A stretch of 64,000 nucleotides of DNA, taken from NCBI GenBank assembly GCA_022747635.1, contig JAKTNV010000117.1:248001-312000 (forward strand), written 5' to 3'. The notes below the pieces were generated by a model. It had not been told where the DNA came from, did no database searches, and worked only from the letters and a program-made list of their open reading frames with translations. Source of the stretch: Hetaerina americana (taxonomy: Eukaryota > Arthropoda > Insecta > Odonata > Calopterygidae). Each line of letters opens with the position of its first letter. Position 1 is the first letter of the stretch. Shown piece after piece: positions 47,256-59,843 of the stretch. A program made the translations under genes and the position numbers.

Positions 47256-50169
47256 ATATTTTTAAGATAAACCTTGTGCATACATGTATGTGCACGAGGG
47301 TGTTAGCATATGAGCTAATATGCAGCATCTGCAACTAGCAAACTGCTAAAGATCCATTTAAGTAAAGGAAAAAAATAAATAAAAACTTTTAATTTGGAGC
47401 TAATCGCTGTATGATCAAAAACCTAGTAGTCTATGAAGCAAGATAATGAGCATAGATGAGACTCGGGGACGTATTAAAATTGAAAACTAAGTTGTAATCG
47501 AGACACATGAAGAAATATCAGATATAGTAGAAGAGAGGAAGTGTGAAGACGTGAAACCCGAGGAAGGTAGTGAGAGGGGGAAATAGTGTGAGGCAGCAAA
47601 ATGTGAAAATTTGTAAAAGGGAAAATAATAGGTAAGCGGGGAAATGGAAGGATGGGAAAAGTATTTTTGAGTGCATTACGTACTTATTACATGGGCACAG
47701 ACAACCTATTAGTATCCAGGGTGAATAATTAGGCAATCAGAAATGGCAATTAAATTTCGAAGAATTGAAAAATGACAAATTGTAATGCATTAAAATTGGA
47801 ACCTATGATCAGTCAATAAAATAGAGCACAGGACACTATGGCGCCACTTGCTTCATGAGAAACTTGGATTAATGAGGGGGCATTAGAACTCCTCTCCGAC
47901 AAATAACTGCACAAAACTTAATCGAACGGCGGGAGATCAAGCGAATGCTTCAGTCTGTTCCTGAGTCGATCCAAGCGGCAGATACTCCACTGTGTCCGCG
48001 ACACTGAGATAGACAGGAGTAGAGTGATAGGGGAGGCGGAAAAGGGGAGGGATATGGCTCGAGGAGTAGATATTAAACTTGGACGAGGACTGACGGCGTA
48101 AACGCCAAATGACAGGAGAAAGTTTAGACGTTATAGAAGCCTGGGTTGCCTTGGAGAGCTTAATGCGATAACGGTTCCTGCCCCTCCCTCGACCCAGAGC
48201 GCCGTGCAGACCCCTACCTCAGCCATCCCACCCTCGTCGGTGGCCTCCCTCCCCCTCAAAGACCCTCCTTCCCTCCTCTCATTCCCTTTGCACAAGGGGA
48301 GCCAATGCTACAGAAGTTTCCCAACCAACCAACAGGGGAAGGGAGGATGGTTACTGCAATGTAAAATACTGAATTTCCCCCACCCGACTCGCGAAGCGCA
48401 GTCGTCGAAGCTGTTCCGGCGGCAAGGGGGGAGTAATGGGGAATACAGATATGATGAGTTGACCGATAATACGTAGAGGTGAATATGAGACAGAATTATG
48501 AAAGAGGACCCACCATCGATCCAACCGCACAATGAGCTACCATTACGCGAATCAACAGTTTTAAAATATACCTCCAGCAAGAAGAAGAAGTTACGAGTAC
48601 CGTACATTTGCGTGGGGATAAATGGGAAGAAGGCAGGCCATTGTATAAAACCTTCTATGCCGGTACTATATTTACACGTCTGCGATCCATTCCTTATGAT
48701 CTTCCCCTAATATGTATATGATATGAATAACCATAGTGTTCTCCAAGACATCATATGCGAATTAACGATCTATTTCGTGGTGCATAAATTTGCAGTATTT
48801 TTCGTAGTAACAAAACTACGTCCTCAGATAATAAAAATGTCTTGATGTGAATCATTCGAAGTACACCTTGCCGTAATACCACGTTGTAATGTTTCATTTC
48901 AGGAGATTCGGTTGGAGGTCCGGGAACGTTAACAATAGAATCGAGCACGATATTAGGAATCACGCAGACAAGAGAAAACTAAACCCACACGGGATGGCAA
49001 GCGGCGGATTAATGTAATGAAATAGAGAACTTTCGCACTTGGAGTGGAATTGCGTGGATATGAAACTATGAAAAATATCAAAAAATAAGCCGAATAACTT
49101 CAACTTGACTAAAATTTGCTGAAAATTTCGAGAGGGGCCGCCTTTCTCAAAGGCCCGACTGGGATCAACTAGACCACGACGAAAGAGTGGCTGGCCTTAT
49201 CATTCCTATCGTCTCCTTCAGCGATTTCACGCACACCAAAGAATCACGGGTTATTCGGAATCTCGTGAATAATCAAGTTGAGTTATAGAATGGCTGCCAG
49301 GGAATCCTGAACAAAAATGCAGATAGCAACACGATCATAAAAATAGGGGTGGGGGGGGGGGTTATAGATCATAATAAATCGACACGAATGCCAAGATACC
49401 GGGTCCTTCGTATTAAATTTGTCGGTCGGGTCGTTCAATTCATATTGGATGGCAAAGTAATTTACACTGGCTTTTTTTCCTCATATGTGTAGACTTAAGA
49501 GTGGTGCATTTAAGTGACTAGGACACCCGAGCAAAACCATCAAAGGGGAGCGATAAGATTTATCCTTCCTTCTTTCCATGCCTCGCCGTGGACAGTCGAG
49601 GAAAATTCGAACAGAACAGGATGTAATGCAAATCTGCGCCACTGCTACGTAAGGGCCTTGAGAATGCATCGCTCCACGATTTCATAGTGCCGGACGAAGG
49701 TCACCAGCTATTAATCCCACTTGGGAAGAGAGATCGACGGGAGAAACGCTATGAGGAATGCTTTCGCCAGCGATTCAGGACGGCGAGTGTAGAGTGCCAA
49801 TCACTCTCGAGTTTAATAAGTATAGTTATTTATTATACTATAAAAAACTGTACTAACATCAACCGAGTGGGCCAAAAGACCAAATGAAGTATCAACCGAT
49901 TATTCACAGAATTATCTTAAGTTACATAACGCCACTTTAAGCAAAAACCTCTCGTGAATTCAATATCTTGAAATTAATTTTCAATCAAGGGACTTCCAAA
50001 TAAAGCTGTCGGAGGTCAGTATCAATGCATGTTTACACATAAATTACCAGATAACAAAGAGTATTGATTATTGGACACTCGTGGCAAAGCCATTATAGTA
50101 TAAAACCACGACAAATTATTGACGCTAAAGAAAGATAGTAACCGGTAATAAGTGTCCGAATTGCATGTG
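47256..50169. other. 2.9 kb without recognised features
   Basis: A purine-rich block (48020-48065) is followed by a pyrimidine-rich one (48180-48280), and a G-run lies near 49350. Frames are short or low-complexity. Confidence 0.35.
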
Positions 50170-50382
50170 TGCATGTCCTCTTTTTATGTTTTTTCTTTTC
50201 CTCTCTGTGTAGGCATGTTGCATGATTGGTGTTCGGTCCAAGCGGTTTTCGATGGATCACGGGATGCCAGGCGCATGAGGCAGTAGAAGGATTATATGTA
50301 GAATGACTGGTAACCTACCACCCCCCCCCCACCACACGTCCTTACTACTGCTTGTGGGATATTATGTAGATGTAAATAAAGG
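50170..50382 (+). mobile_element. CR1/L2-like LINE 3' UTR and 3' end
   Basis: A T-rich, TGCATG-containing stretch resembling the 3' UTR at 34660-34780 ends in CTGGTAACCTACC, a C-run, and the terminal stem-loop. Here the outer stem is CCCAC (50328-50332) with GTGGG (50354-50358), followed by ATATTATGTAGATGTAAATA. There is no coding part. Confidence 0.7.
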
Positions 50383-51849
50383 ATAATTAGCACGTCTCTG
50401 AAGCTGTAATGCGGAGGAACTAGACTGAACATACGAATCTCTAGCGTCTAATGTAGCCAACTTGTCTAATCCATCCAGATGTCCCACAAATTTCAATTAA
50501 AACAATTTTATAATAATACAATATAAAGTATCATAATAATAGATTAATAATATGCCAGTGGAAATATGACGATGCATCAAGGTAAGGTTATGTATAAAGG
50601 ACAACACCCGAGGACCATCACAAATTAAACTCCACCCAGCACGTTACCGAGTAGGCACCCACTGAGAATGCAATAACCGGCTTTCTAGCTTGTCTAGTCT
50701 TGATATCGCTGCGGGTAAGATATGATCACTCTGAACTGACAGATTGAAACTCCCTTTTATGAAGCCGAGTTTACGATCACCGATGCTTGAAAAGGGTGCA
50801 AGCGAGTGGAAAGGGAAAGCACACAGCTGAGGGAGTTGTGCTGCCTTGATGGTGCTGCCATCAACAGTCTCAGAGTGATGAAAAATGAAAAAGGCCCAAG
50901 ACTGCTTGCATCCTAATGCCACATGCTAACTTCTGGTTCCCTGGGACAGCCCGTACCACCCGCCACGACCAATAAAGGAAAAATATTCCCCCTCCCCTTC
51001 ATTATGAATAACCCCGGGTTCACGGTTGGCTTCCCTCCCAACCCTTTTTTTGTCAAATGCAGGGCCTGCGGCCACCGACCCTTATTCGTAAAACCCCCGG
51101 CGAACACCCGTTTTCCTCTGGCTAATGTCAAACACAATATGTACAAACACAGTACGTGGGACACTAAAGTTCTCTTTTAGAAAAGTAAGAGAACGCGTGT
51201 ACGTATTTTCATATTTGGTGGTTAAGAGAAAAACTAGTTTAGTTCAAATGAGATTTTAATTACATAGCCGATCATTAGTTAGCTTCCTGTCTAAGACTTG
51301 AGGAAAGACGATGCACTGCGAAGTATACACACCGGTCACATATCAAAAGATTATTTATAAAATAAGATACTGAGACACCGAATCTCTAAGAATGTATCAA
51401 AATAAGCAAATCAATAGCAGCTACAGGCATGGCCTACGCACCAAAGTAGAAGTAAAGATTCATTCAAGGTATTCTACCTATTTAAATGCACGTTTTGGAT
51501 AGCACTCAACGACCAATCACATTTAATTATCGTGAGAACTCGTTTTTACTAGGGGTACATTATTTCTTTATTTCTTCGTAACTCCTACCTTCCTTCGTGC
51601 GTCTAAAAATCCGACTTTCTCACCCCGCTTACCCTTCTATCAAGGCATTAAACATCCCATTAACTATTCTGACCGTAAAACATGAATTTAATTAAAACGT
51701 GCAATGATTTTTTTATTAACAGAGCAACGGTACGTCTTTTGAAGAATAATTCAAATGTCACAGCATTTATAAAGCATTAAAACCACCATGTTTGCGAATC
51801 AAAGAAAACCACAACTTATCACAAGCATGCAAAAGTTGACCCGTTTCCT
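50383..51849. other. Unassigned sequence
   Basis: Antisense frames at 50644-50922 and 50913-51164 were not recognised. No repeat was assigned. Confidence 0.35.
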
Positions 51850-52460
51850 ATTTTTCCGATAACTCAAAATCACAGTTGACAAATAATGAGACGGCACACG
51901 CACAGAGGTGTTCCGGTTAACGTCGCAGAACAGAAAATACTTGGGTGTCACCATCGCATCTAATCTTACGAAGAGAAACTCTTTGTGCATTGGGAAAAAT
52001 ACGTAATATTTTCGATGAGGCTGTAAAGAAGTTGGCATTTATCAAACCTATTATTGGAAAAAGAAGAGATTAAAATATAAAGGAGACGTGCTACCTTTCT
52101 TTAGTAAGACCCCACACAGCGTATGAGGCGAGACTATGTGACCCATCTTAAAAAAACACTGATCACAGAATCGGGCAAGGTACAGACAGAAGGGCCTCCA
52201 GATTCGTGAAAAATTTGCAGAAAAGAATACAAAGCACCGCACATTTACTACCATATCTGGGATGGGAACCTTTAGAAATCCTAAGACAAAGAGCTACATT
52301 TAATCTATTTTTAAAATACAAATCGGGTGTTTCTGCATCCGTCATAGATGATATATTTCAGCCTTCCAATCACATTAGCAGGGCAGAAAATTGTCACAGA
52401 ACAAGAGAGAGACCGGCGAACGGATAGATTCAAGCCTTCGTTTTTCCCGCGACAACAGCT
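51850..52460 (+). mobile_element. CR1/L2-like LINE C-terminal fragment
   Basis: Broken frames give QKYLGVTIASNL (near 51935; compare VKYLGVVLTPRL), a degraded LVRPH region near 52110, and ARRASRFVKN-like sequence. The frame 52206-52427 then gives STAHLLPYLGWEPLEILRQR, closely matching GLLGDLGWEPLEVRREQARL of the LINE protein, with FFPRQ near 52440. At least four frame changes show that it is inactive. Confidence 0.8.
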
Positions 52461-53096
52461 CGAAGGGAAAACACTAAGAGAGAAATGGGTAAGCACTGGC
52501 AGAAATAGTTATGAACATGTAGGTTACATTTCCCCTCAACTCACTTCATGCCTGGCGTCTACAAGGCTCCGGCTATGCTTCCCTTGGGCCAGCATTGGAG
52601 TAGCTAATACCCTCGCATAAAATTAAATCCGTAATTTCCCTCATGTTTTAGCAACAAAAACTCGTAGATTAGAAGAATCTATATCAATCTACTCTTAAAA
52701 CAATGTTACGTAAGGTGTAATACAAAACCAGTTTCTAATGCCAGGGCGAATGAATCTGAACATCTGATCGGATGCATGTGTATTGGCCGTAGTTTTCACA
52801 CGTCCTCTTGCATTCTTGAGGGGAGAGAAGAAAGATAACATGTTCACTGCACAGAAAACCATTTACGCATGTGCTTACGAGCATATGTTTTCTTTATTTC
52901 TTATCCGTATTCCTTTGGCGAGATTTAACGCTCCCTTTGATGACCTTTCCTCCCAACGTCTAATCTGATCCGGATTGCGGATGCTCACGACAGCAAAGGA
53001 CAGAACTGGACCAAAAAACGCGCGTCCAGCACCACCGAAAAGACCCGGGTATAATAGAATCGGCAAGGTTTGGGATATGGAGGAAACGTATCTGGG

Positions 53097-53120
53097 TTCA
53101 CGCGTTTTAAAAAGCGTGAA
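53097..53120. repeat. 24-bp near-perfect palindrome
   Basis: TTCACGC (53097-53103) pairs with GCGTGAA (53114-53120) around a TTTTAAAA centre. Only one of the twelve symmetric pairs is mismatched. Confidence 0.85.
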
Positions 53121-54249
53121 TCCATGTACTTTCAAACCAGCCCTGTTGGGTTATGAGAAACCCCGGTTACAACCGCAACGTAAATAAATATTTTTGCCGG
53201 CATCAAATACCATTGAACAGTAAAATGTAAGCGAATAAGGGTATTATGTCGATGCGGATGCCAATCCTACGAAAATGACAACGCCAATCGTACCGCGCAA
53301 TACGAGAGTTGCGCAAAACGTGATCGTTTCAGCGACCTCAGTGAAAAGATTCGGGAAAATCAGACTCCACTAGGGGATATAGTATATTTGGGAGACTAGC
53401 ACCACAATTATTCAGGTGTTATTACCGGCGAACACCCTCCGACGGTGGGAGGTACCCGGCCAGGTATCTTCGCTTTTAGAGAAGATGACAGACAACCAAT
53501 CATGCAAGTACCTCAATTTACTACTATTAATACAAAAGGGATAATTGAAAAACTTGTCATACTTCCGTTAATTCTCAATTCGAAAATTGGTTGACTGATG
53601 GCGACCATTCTTCCCTATGTTACGCAAACTCCATTACACCCAGATAGTTTTCCTTTCTCACATTACTGCATCACTCCGGAGTATGCCTCCTGTGACAGCT
53701 AGCAGGGTAACATTTTCAGATAAACTACGTTCCTAAAAGTATTTATGTAGTGATAAATAAAATATCTGAATAACTTTGGAATAATAAAGAAGGACAGATT
53801 ATTGAAAACACCATCCCGTTATCTCTTCTAGCGGAGCAATATCTTCCCACGCGGTGGTACCCCACACCGAGTAACTGCAATACTCGTTTTTCCCGGATAC
53901 GACATGCTTATTCTTTTCCTCATATGAAACGAGAATAATTTTATTTTACCACCAATGAGGCAAGAGGAGATTTCGTTAGCGCAAAACACGCTCACAGGAG
54001 GGTGCAAACGGCTGGGTAAATATTGTAACCTTGACGATAAAATAAGAACAACAAGAAAACTAGGACCAAGGACTCAACCTTTAAATTCAACGATCTCCTG
54101 AAGGATTGAACCCACACTAAACAGCGACCCCTGTAGAACTTCCGAGTGAGCCTGATCACCTTTCTGTAGATATCGTGACGGCATCTCCCGACTTGCAATA
54201 ACAATTACGACACCACCCACACTCGTGGGGCAAAATGTGCGAGACAAAA

Positions 54250-54800
54250 ACGAAGGTCAAAGAGGGGTGAGATGAAGAGCGGGAGGGTGCGAGGAGGGCG
54301 GGAAAGACTCCCTTCGCGTCATACTTCCTGGAAGCAGGAAAACCTCCGCGAGTGGGCGGGGACGGAGAGGTTGTCGGTGGCCGTAGGGGGAAAGGGGAAA
54401 AGGAGAATTGGTGAGGGGGCGGAAGGGTAGCGGCAAAGGAAGCAAGGGCGCAGGAAAAGTTTAGAACACGGCGCAGGCGCCCACCCTGTGTCCCTTCTCC
54501 GTCCTACCCTCATCGATTCGAGTGAGGGAGGGATGAGGGTTAAGGGGGGGCGGCAAGGGAGGTAGGAGCAAGGAGGAAGTGGGAGAGGGCCGGGGGGAAA
54601 GAGGATTAAATAGAATTGGGGGAGCTGTAAGGGAGGGGCACGATATGGGGAGGTGTGAAGGGGGTGGGGGAAACGTGGCATAAAAAATGGGCAGTGGATG
54701 GGCCGTAGGCAGTATGAAAACTAGAAACGGGAAGGAACGAGGGGAGGATAATGATATGAGAGATCTGTGAGAAAGGGAGGTACCAGTTAAATGAGGGGAG
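54250..54800. other. Purine-rich GC island
   Basis: The + strand is almost entirely G/A-rich with G-runs (for example near 54543). Four overlapping antisense frames are Pro/Ser/Leu low complexity. No gene was recognised. Confidence 0.45.
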
Positions 54801-56821
54801 CATACAAAAGTCAATGTTTGCCATTGTTCCGCGGTGGAGAATAATTTAGCAAAGGACCTCCTTTGAGTTTCATCGGAGTGTCGTTCTGCAGAACGGACAG
54901 ATAAGACGTATTTTTACTCATTGTCGGACCAAAAAACGTCAACGTCGGACGATGGCGTTGGCTAGCACATGTGCACCCGTGCGATCAATGAGATATTAAA
55001 ACGTAAAAAATAATAACCCTAGCCGCTCTGCATATGCTCACCAGAGCATTAAAACCAAGGAAACCTCAACATACAAGACAGCAAGGCTAGGGGAACACGG
55101 AACCAGCACTGGAAGTGTGGTTACTTTTGTATTTATTTTAAATCCATCGAGATTTTCATAGTCACCGCAGTGGAATACATGGTTTACTGGGGTAAATCAT
55201 AAACTAGGCCGTAACACAATTAAAAAAATAAGTCGGAACTTGTTTTCCCAGTAACTGTATGACCCACAGTCATTGCGGGAAAAAATGATGTGTGCATATT
55301 AGCTTCTACGAACTCGTCACTTTTTATGGTTATATTTTCATAAATTTCCCAAATATACTCTATCAATGACAAGATCCGAAACCTAATGTAACGGTCTTCT
55401 GAGCATTCTTATATTTTACGTGGATTAGAATACGCCCTGGGTGGTTATCACTGAAATACCTTCTCCAGCATCGAAACTTCACAAGGACAACATACTTCCC
55501 AAAATGAAAAAAAAAACATAGAAAACGATCCAACCGCTGGTTTATAACGCTTTAATCCAATCTTATCGTCTAAATCGATTATGTCTCTCATCGTGTAATT
55601 TACCGAAGCAATATGAACTTATTATATCAATTGGAAAGTGGTTCTGACCAGATATACAGGCTCATACCTGTATGAGGACAAGCAGAAAGAATAACTGGAA
55701 TTCATTGACTACATATTAACTTTAGGAAAAAGTTATAAAGTATTTTGCAAGCATTGGATATCTTTCAAGTCGACCCTGATGATGATATAAAAACGCTAGA
55801 AGCATGGTGACACTCACCCAAAGCTTTCACGTGTTTTCCAAAAAAATGCTACGGGATAAACTGAAAGATGTGGCATTAATTTTGAAATTTACCGATAGAG
55901 TGTTTAAAATAAACTCTTGTTAGCCATGGGTATTTTGTAAACTTACAGCCGAAGCCACCGGATATTGTACAAATATCGAAAACATTTAGAAGAAGGAAGT
56001 GGACGATAATGCACTGTGATAGAAACAGAAATCTACAGTCTATAACAATATCGTGGAACACATTTTGCCACTGCCGACTCCCCGATATATCGAGAAGGGG
56101 TCAAGTGATATCGAGAACGGCACAGCTCTCAAACCAGGAAAGAAGCCTGAAAAACAGAGGGTGACGGTCGAGATGTGTCGCAGACACGAGATAGTTGGAA
56201 CAAATTGGTCCAAAGTCGGAGAGGTGGTGGGAGGATGGGGGGAAGGGTAGGGCCAGGAAATGGTAAACGAGTCGGGGAAAGGGCAGGGAAGGAGCGAAGG
56301 GGACAAGGGAGCAAGGAGGAGGGAAGGAGACGGTTACAAGAATAGAACCCGTCCTCCAGTGTCGTGAAACCATGGGAAGCCATTGTGTATTTTCCCTCGA
56401 GGCCGAGTATATAATTGGCGAGCTCTAACATCTCTCCAGTTTCTGCTCATAGTAAAAAGAGCGCCCACTAGCCGTAGAGAAAGATTGCACGACGAAAGGG
56501 ACAACGCATTCTTTCGCGAACTATTTTTCTCCTTAACTTACTTCCCATTGACATTCAAAGGGTGGTCCTCGCCATCCAAATTGAGATTCTGGGGCAATTA
56601 CTACGATATTCCACGTGGGTAAGGGTGGTATTCTTAATAGCCAACGGTTTTAATTTGTGCAAACCGCCTATTATCCAAGCTATAGCTGCAACTCTTCGCC
56701 CAATACCACGGCAATAAAGCGAGTCTTTTTGCCATCGCACAAAACAGTTCACTGACAAGAAAATGGAAATGAAAAATCTTGTCAAAGTAAGTGATGAAAA
56801 TAGTCAAGCAAGATGAAGCGG

Positions 56822-57098
56822 TAGCATGCCGGGTAATACGAGTACCTCTGAATATTTTTTAGAGGTATCTGGATCCCTACTTGAGGTGCTTTGTGGAGGG
56901 CACTTTGAGTGAGTACGCCGTCCGTCGGATGGGACGTTAAGCTGCGGACCCCTTGGCGCCTTTCGTTAAGAATTAGGCTAATGCCGACGCCGGGTTTCTC
57001 TACACCCTTCATCCTTTCTTGTCCATCCTCAATGGCGCTAATGACCTCAGCTGTCGGTCGCCTCCCCTCAAAAACTACTACTACTGCTAGCATGCCGG
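56822..57098 (+). mobile_element. SINE with 11-bp target-site duplication and (CTA)n tail
   Basis: TAGCATGCCGG occurs at 56822-56832 and again at 57088-57098, flanking a 255-base insert. The insert carries the body CCGTCCGTCGGATGGGACGT, CGGACCCCTTGGCGCCTTTC and GGCTAATGCCGACGCCGGGT and ends in ACTACTACTACTGC. The body matches the antisense copy at 22090-22345. The tRNA-like head with its B box is missing or reduced here, so this copy seems 5'-shortened. The duplication is typical of LINE-driven insertion. Confidence 0.88.
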
Positions 57099-58582
57099 AC
57101 GCCAACTCCATTTGACTGCATTTCCCTCAGCTAAAAACACTATCTCATCGGCGAGACACGAATTAACTCAAGTGAAATTCCAGTGACACCACGAGGTCAT
57201 TATGAACTACTGCAGTTAAGATAGTACAGTCATCATTAACTCAATCACCAACATCATTTCCTCAGATTTAAAAGGGGAGAGAAGCCGACAAGTCAAAACG
57301 ACTGCCGCTGAGTTAACTCGCCGTCACACCTCAGCATGTTGGTACCTTAAGATAAAGGACCGTGAAAGAAACCCACCTAACGAGCAGTTCGAATATCGGC
57401 GAAAAAAAAAGTTGAGAAGGTAGGCAAAGACATTACATGCCGGAACGCTGGTTGCAAGATGCTATCTGAGACAAATCGCCCGAATGTGGCACTAAACGAT
57501 CGCAAAAAACAATAAACATATCATATTATCACTAAAAATATCCAACATAGTAACCTTGTTTAGAGTCAATAAACACTTACATTTAAATAGAGAAAATAAA
57601 ATTGGATGAACTATTGCAGGATGAGCGTGAGAGAACTCAAATCCATAGTTAAAATGCACATGTGAGCATTATTTTATTCCTGCATCCCCAAACGGATTTC
57701 CTGAGATGTGGAAATTAGACAAATGAATAATGGTATAAGAACATGCAAGAAAATAGTAAAATATGCTGCGGAGGACACTGCATGCACTGTAATGTCTAGT
57801 GTCGAGTGATGCAGGGTAGTGGAAGAATAGCATTGGTTAGGATCGCTCTTCATCAAAACCTAACTGGCCATATTATGATGGCGTCGTTAACATGCAGTCG
57901 TATTCCGAGGTAAGTGATAAATTTTTCTCCGAATTTCTTCAATTATCTTACCCGCCGGTTATGTCTGATAACCCTTTGATCCGCCATTACGATCGGTAAG
58001 TAAAATAAATTATGCTAACGATGCCAAAAGGAATGAACGGATTCATTACGGTGTCCGTAATACTACACCTTATTCAGTAACACTCCGTCAGAGTGTTCAA
58101 ACTAATTGTAACGAATCGATAATTTCGCTAAAATTTATATTCAATAAAAATAAACCTTATTCCTATACGTTTAAAGCCGAATGTATAATATTAAATTAAA
58201 ATATTTTTTCCAATGAGTCCGCTCATCTACAACGAAGTTGTAAGCCAGTATGCCATTATAGCTATAGGCCTGACACGGTCTGAAATATACGCATTAAATG
58301 CCATGGCGCCCAATACGATATTCACAATAGGAAGTGACATGTGTAAAGAATAGACGACAGTCGAGTAAACGCCTTCCTTTGCTTTGGGGTCACTCCACGC
58401 ACGCACGCTTCGTTCCCGGAGGAAAATTTTGGCACTCTCAGGGAAAGGGAAACGCCTCTACGGAGAGAAGGTAGTCTGTTAATTGAGAAACATGTAAAGG
58501 CTGAAAGGATGTAAAATAAAACAGGCCGGAGGAAGTTCAAGGCCGGCAGAGAAGACAAAAAAACTAACGGAACAGATAGCAC
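57099..58582. other. Unassigned AT-rich sequence
   Basis: No gene or repeat was recognised. Confidence 0.4.
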
Positions 58583-58636
58583 AAGGACGATTTTTTGTTA
58601 TCTCCGGCTAACTTTATGGAATTGGCATAACATATT

Positions 58637-58918
58637 GAAATGAAATAATTGACTTTGTAATTCCACACACTTAATTTAAAAAATACGACCCAGGTTTCGA
58701 CATTGAACGTCATCATCAGGTGGTCCTCGTAGAAGCACGCTGGCTATATAAACCTTCTGATCATAGGAGGGGGGGTTGGTCAGAGAGGGAGGTTGGAGGG
58801 GTAAAGAAGTTACAATGTAGCTGGGAAGAAAAGAGAATTACATTTTTGACTTAGAAGAGTGGTAGGTCTAGGAGTTGGGAGTGGGAGGGATACAAAATTT
58901 CGTTGGCAAGATCATCTT
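58637..58918 (-). repeat. Left inverted arm of the Penelope-like element
   Basis: It matches the reverse complement of 59798-60091 over the end of the endonuclease (ANEI-YPSHS stop), the pyrimidine-rich 3' UTR, the hammerhead-like motif and the outer end GAAATGAAATAATT. Confidence 0.85.
58694..58719 (-). ncRNA. Hammerhead-ribozyme-like motif, antisense copy
   Basis: On the minus strand CTGATGA (58713-58719) is followed by one T, a 5-bp stem GACGT/ATGTC with loop TCA, and then GAAAC (58694-58698). A minimal stem III ACC/GGT leads to GTC, the usual cleavage triplet. Stem I was not resolved. Hammerheads are known in Penelope-like elements. The extra base between core and stem II is unusual, so activity is unproven. 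Confidence 0.55.
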
Positions 58919-58919
58919 T

Positions 58920-59545
58920 CCAACGGACACATTTCAAAATTTCTAACTGCTCCAAAGCATCGAGCCTTTGACCTTTTTCTTCAAAATGAATAATTTTTGT
59001 CACAAAGTCACTGTTGTGGTCACTTTCGATGAGGTGCTTTGCAAAGAGGGATGTTCTTATTTTTTACACATGCTTGGTGTTCTTTAATCCTTTCTTTAAA
59101 TTTCGGTCCTGTTTGCCCAATATACTTTGTGCTACAATCTGAGAACTTTAACTCATACACTCCACTCCTCTCGCTTTCGGGGACTTTGTCTTTAGTGTGA
59201 GAGATCAGGTTCTTAAGGCATGATCCACTGTAAAAGGCACATTTAATTTTTTTCTTGAGGAAAACTTTTAATTACTTTTTGAAAAATAGTCCCAAGATAT
59301 AGTATTCTCCGCCATTTGGCAGTGGGATCTTTTAAATGTTCGGGGTTGTAAATGTGGCTTAAGGTTAACTTTGTAAGTTTATTCCGGTAAAGTTTATTTA
59401 TTAGATCTTCTGAATAACCTTTGTTTACCGCTAACGTTTTAATTACATTAAGTTCCTTATTTACATTGAATTTGGACATAGGGATAGCGGTTAAACGGTG
59501 GATCATTGCATGAAATGCCGAAAGCTTTAGTGTAGCTTTAGGTGT
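58920..59545 (-). pseudogene. Penelope-like reverse transcriptase C-terminus and GIY-YIG endonuclease
   Basis: On the minus strand the reverse transcriptase-proximal part reads KLSAFHAMIHRLTAIPMSKF, ELNVIKTLAVNKGYSEDLIN and KWRRILYLG. After a shift at a poly-A run (about 59255) the frame gives KIKCAFYSGSCLKNLI and SGVYELKFSDCSTKYIGQTG: GVY at 59155-59163 and YIG at 59116-59124, the nuclease signature. After a second shift near 59045 it continues FAKHLIESDHNSDF and WKDDLANEILYPSHS, then stop. Penelope-like elements pair a telomerase-like reverse transcriptase with a GIY-YIG nuclease that nicks the target. The catalytic reverse transcriptase core is missing from this copy, and two frameshifts inactivate it. 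Confidence 0.85.
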
Positions 59546-59546
59546 A

Positions 59547-59843
59547 GTGAATTCCTTGGACCTTGTCCACAAACTTATGAAAAAGGTCATCCCGAAAAAA
59601 TGCATGCTTGTTTCCTTCGATGCACGCAACCTTTTCACCAACGTGCCACTCATGGAAGCGGTCAAACTTGCCGAAGACATCCTCATCCGGAAATCCATCC
59701 CAGTGCCAGTTATAAGTGAGCTTTGTGTATTACTTAAGACGTGTGTTTCCCAAAATTATTTCATTTTTAATGGTACATATTTCCAACAACCCAATGGCAA
59801 GGATGAATTTGCCAACGAAATTTGGTATCCCTCCCACTCCTAG
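59547..59843 (+). pseudogene. Penelope-like reverse transcriptase N-terminal fragment fused to C-terminus
   Basis: The frame reads NSLDLVHKLMKKVIPKKCML, then VSFDARNLFTNVPLMEAVKL, in which SFD..NLFTNVP is the first catalytic motif of Penelope-like reverse transcriptases. It continues to NYFIFNGTYFQQPNGK. There the expected MGxPLSP motif B is absent; the sequence passes in frame to DEFANEIWYPSHS and a stop, the same C-terminus as the antisense copy. The second catalytic motif and nearly all of the nuclease are therefore deleted. The 98-codon frame itself has no stop, so the deletion came from the insertion process or later loss. Confidence 0.85.

Larger units (their letters stand above)
52461..56832. 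other. 4.4 kb mostly unassigned
   Basis: The stretch contains a near-palindrome (53097-53120), a possible LINE tail (GGTATTATGTCGATGCGGATG, about 53236-53258), a long purine-rich island (54250-54800) and another at 56210-56340. No gene was recognised. Confidence 0.35.

Noticed and set aside
53236..53264. GGTATTATGTCGATGCGGATG considered as another LINE tail
   Set aside because: The tail order fits, but the upstream stem-loop is not recognisable, so it is only mentioned within the gap entry.
54319..54824. Four overlapping antisense frames of 72-120 codons
   Set aside because: Pro/Ser/Leu low complexity from the purine-rich + strand; no domain or codon preference was seen.
55770..55810. CTGATGATGATAT considered as another hammerhead core
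   Set aside because: No GAAA-containing second core strand or pairing stem follows.
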